Below, in pieces: positions 62,888 through 64,000 of a stretch of DNA of 64,000 bases. A model generated the notes under the pieces. It did not search any database and was not told the origin of the DNA. It saw only the letters and a program-made list of their open reading frames with translations. A program made the translations under genes and the position numbers. This DNA is from Streptomyces pyxinae. Lineage in GTDB: Bacteria; Actinomycetota; Actinomycetes; Streptomycetales; Streptomycetaceae. Within the stretch, counting starts at the first letter, position 1; every line of letters begins with the position of its first letter. The stretch lies in contig NZ_JANUGQ010000001.1 of the NCBI RefSeq assembly GCF_024756275.1, positions 620,001-684,000 on the forward strand, written 5' to 3'.

Positions 62888-64000
62888 CTACTTGTCCTTC
62901 TCCAGCTCCGAGGGAACGCCTTCGCCCCGCATGAAATCGGAGACGTTGGTCTTGGCGTTGTTGAAACCGGCCTCGGCGCCGGCGGCGACCTGGTCCACGA
63001 TGTGCGGCGACGGGGATCCGGACTTCTCGCCCGCCCGGCGAGCAGCGTCTTCGACCAGTGTGTAGGTCGACTCGCGAGTGCCGTTGATCTCTTCGCCGTT
63101 GCGGTAGATGACCTTCTCCGTGTTGTCGCGCATCAGGCCCTCGGTGAGGCTGCCGATGACCTCGCCCGCCACCGTCTCCGCGACGGTGCCGGCGATCGCG
63201 CCTCCCGGACCGGTGGCCGTCGCGGTGGCGGCGCCGATGCCCATCCCCACGATGCTCTGACCCCACTCGCCGGCCTTGGTGATGGCGTCGTTGAACTTGG
63301 CGTCCTTGTTGCCCGCGTCCAGCTCGGCGGCGTAGGCGCGGCCGGCGCCAAGAGTCCCCTGGATCTCACCGGCGACCGTCGCGGTGTGCTTGATGCCGAC
63401 CTCCAGGTTTTCCGTGGGCGAGAACTTCGGGTCGCGGATGAACGCGTCGGGGTGCGCGAACTGGTACTCCATGGTGGCTGCCGTATAGGCGTGCTGGCCG
63501 ATGGTGAGGGCCGCGTAACCCTCGGGGTTCTGCCCCACGGTGTACAGGAAACGGGTGATGTCCTCCTCGCTGAAGCGGGCGACGGCGCCGGCCACCGGGA
63601 AGAGCCCGCTCTCATCGGCCGAGCCCGCCCGGAACGACCGGTGGATGTCCGCCATGTACTCGGCGGACATCTGGCCGAGGCTGTCGGACATGTAGCCGTG
63701 GTCGGTCAGCCGGGAGGGCTCGCGGGAGACGGAGTGGACGACGGCCTCGTACAGCTTGGCCTGCTCCGCCGAGTGCGCGAGGGTCTCGCGGGTCGGCAGC
63801 TCGCCCGCCGGGTGGCCGGTGGTCGCCGCCTCCAGCGCGGCGGCGAGGTAGTTCTTGCCCGAGATGCTCTCCTCGCCGTCGGAGTCCTGGTCCGCCACCC
63901 ACTCCCGGTCCTCGAAGAGGTACTGGAAGTTGGTGCCCTTCTTCTCCTTGCCGTCGTCGTCCTCTCCGACGAACTCGGAGTTGAAGAACGCGGTGGCGGC
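62888..64000 (-). CDS. Hypothetical protein, N-terminus beyond the window
   Basis: At least 370 residues; the frame is open to base 64000, so the gene starts outside. The visible part begins AATAFFNSEFVGEDDDGKEKK, then YLFEDREW, resembling large actinobacterial proteins of the DUF6571 kind (memory, weak). A glycine/alanine-rich hydrophobic stretch (VGMGIGAATATATGPGGAIAGTVAETVAG, in part) looks like a glycine-zipper membrane or pore element. The C-terminus is charged. Partner gene 62241-62882 lies 5 nt downstream. It could belong to a type VII-linked exported system, but that is inference. Confidence 0.7.
   Translation of the reverse strand, partial: AATAFFNSEFVGEDDDGKEKKGTNFQYLFEDREWVADQDSDGEESISGKNYLAAALEAATTGHPAGELPTRETLAHSAEQAKLYEAVVHSVSREPSRLTDHGYMSDSLGQMSAEYMADIHRSFRAGSADESGLFPVAGAVARFSEEDITRFLYTVGQNPEGYAALTIGQHAYTAATMEYQFAHPDAFIRDPKFSPTENLEVGIKHTATVAGEIQGTLGAGRAYAAELDAGNKDAKFNDAITKAGEWGQSIVGMGIGAATATATGPGGAIAGTVAETVAGEVIGSLTEGLMRDNTEKVIYRNGEEINGTRESTYTLVEDAARRAGEKSGSPSPHIVDQVAAGAEAGFNNAKTNVSDFMRGEGVPSELEKDK

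Noticed and set aside
62883..63266. Longer start for the anchored protein gene
   Set aside because: It would overlap the upstream gene by nearly 400 nt; ATG 62882 gives a proper signal or anchor sequence and a 5-nt junction.

Overview
This window looks like chromosomal DNA of a Streptomyces or a close relative. The base composition is very high in GC, third codon positions are almost all G or C, GTG and TTG starts are common, and many genes overlap by 4 nt (ATGA or GTGA). The backbone order is hutH, a GAF-GGDEF protein, enoyl-CoA hydratase, a class III adenylate cyclase, birA, pccB, pccE, maf, accA2, a DeoR-type regulator, an LpdA-like flavoprotein, a cyclotransferase-like protein, pnp, a phosphohexomutase, deoC and ALDH genes. 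From memory this is the order of the S. coelicolor chromosome around SCO4932 down to about SCO4910. No database was searched.

Layout. 1-13 kb: histidine catabolism (hutH, cut by the window edge), second-messenger enzymes (GGDEF, adenylate cyclase) and the acyl-CoA carboxylase set: birA, the carboxyltransferase pccB, the epsilon subunit, a 42-residue membrane protein, maf and the biotinylated alpha subunit accA2. 13-15.5 kb: accessory genes, including a 25-codon ORF, a secreted protein and a cytosolic protein joined by 4-nt overlaps. 15.5-18.9 kb: backbone. 19.4-40.5 kb: an accessory block. Its core is a two-module NRPS (C-A-T-C-A-T-TE) translationally coupled to a flavin monooxygenase and an SDR, with an alpha/beta hydrolase facing them. 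The first A domain reads as serine and the second as proline-like. With the coupled monooxygenase this is the layout of bacterial pyrrolizidine alkaloid (pyrrolizixenamide/legonmycin type) pathways. The rest of the block holds an amine or amino-acid oxidase, a LuxR ATPase regulator, a PaaN-like ALDH, an MFS exporter with a divergent LysR, TspO and a degenerate HATPase protein. 40.8-54.9 kb: nucleoside and sugar-phosphate catabolism (pnp, phosphohexomutase, deoC, two ALDH-fold genes), interrupted by membrane proteins, a DJ-1/GlxA pair and an XRE/DUF397 locus. 55-64 kb: a P-loop kinase with a repeat tail, tRNA-Lys, a secreted M6-like protease, a PAS-GGDEF-EAL protein and a partial gene at the right edge.

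Links between genes. pnp and deoC lie 10.8 kb apart, and both have the identical 12-bp palindrome CTACGCGCGTAG in the promoter region, so they probably form one nucleoside-catabolism regulon. The two ALDH-fold genes after deoC overlap by 8 nt. The second lacks the catalytic half, so together they resemble a split ALDH16. Minisatellite-like repeats of 9-48 bp are unusually frequent here, both between genes and in the termini or loops of proteins.
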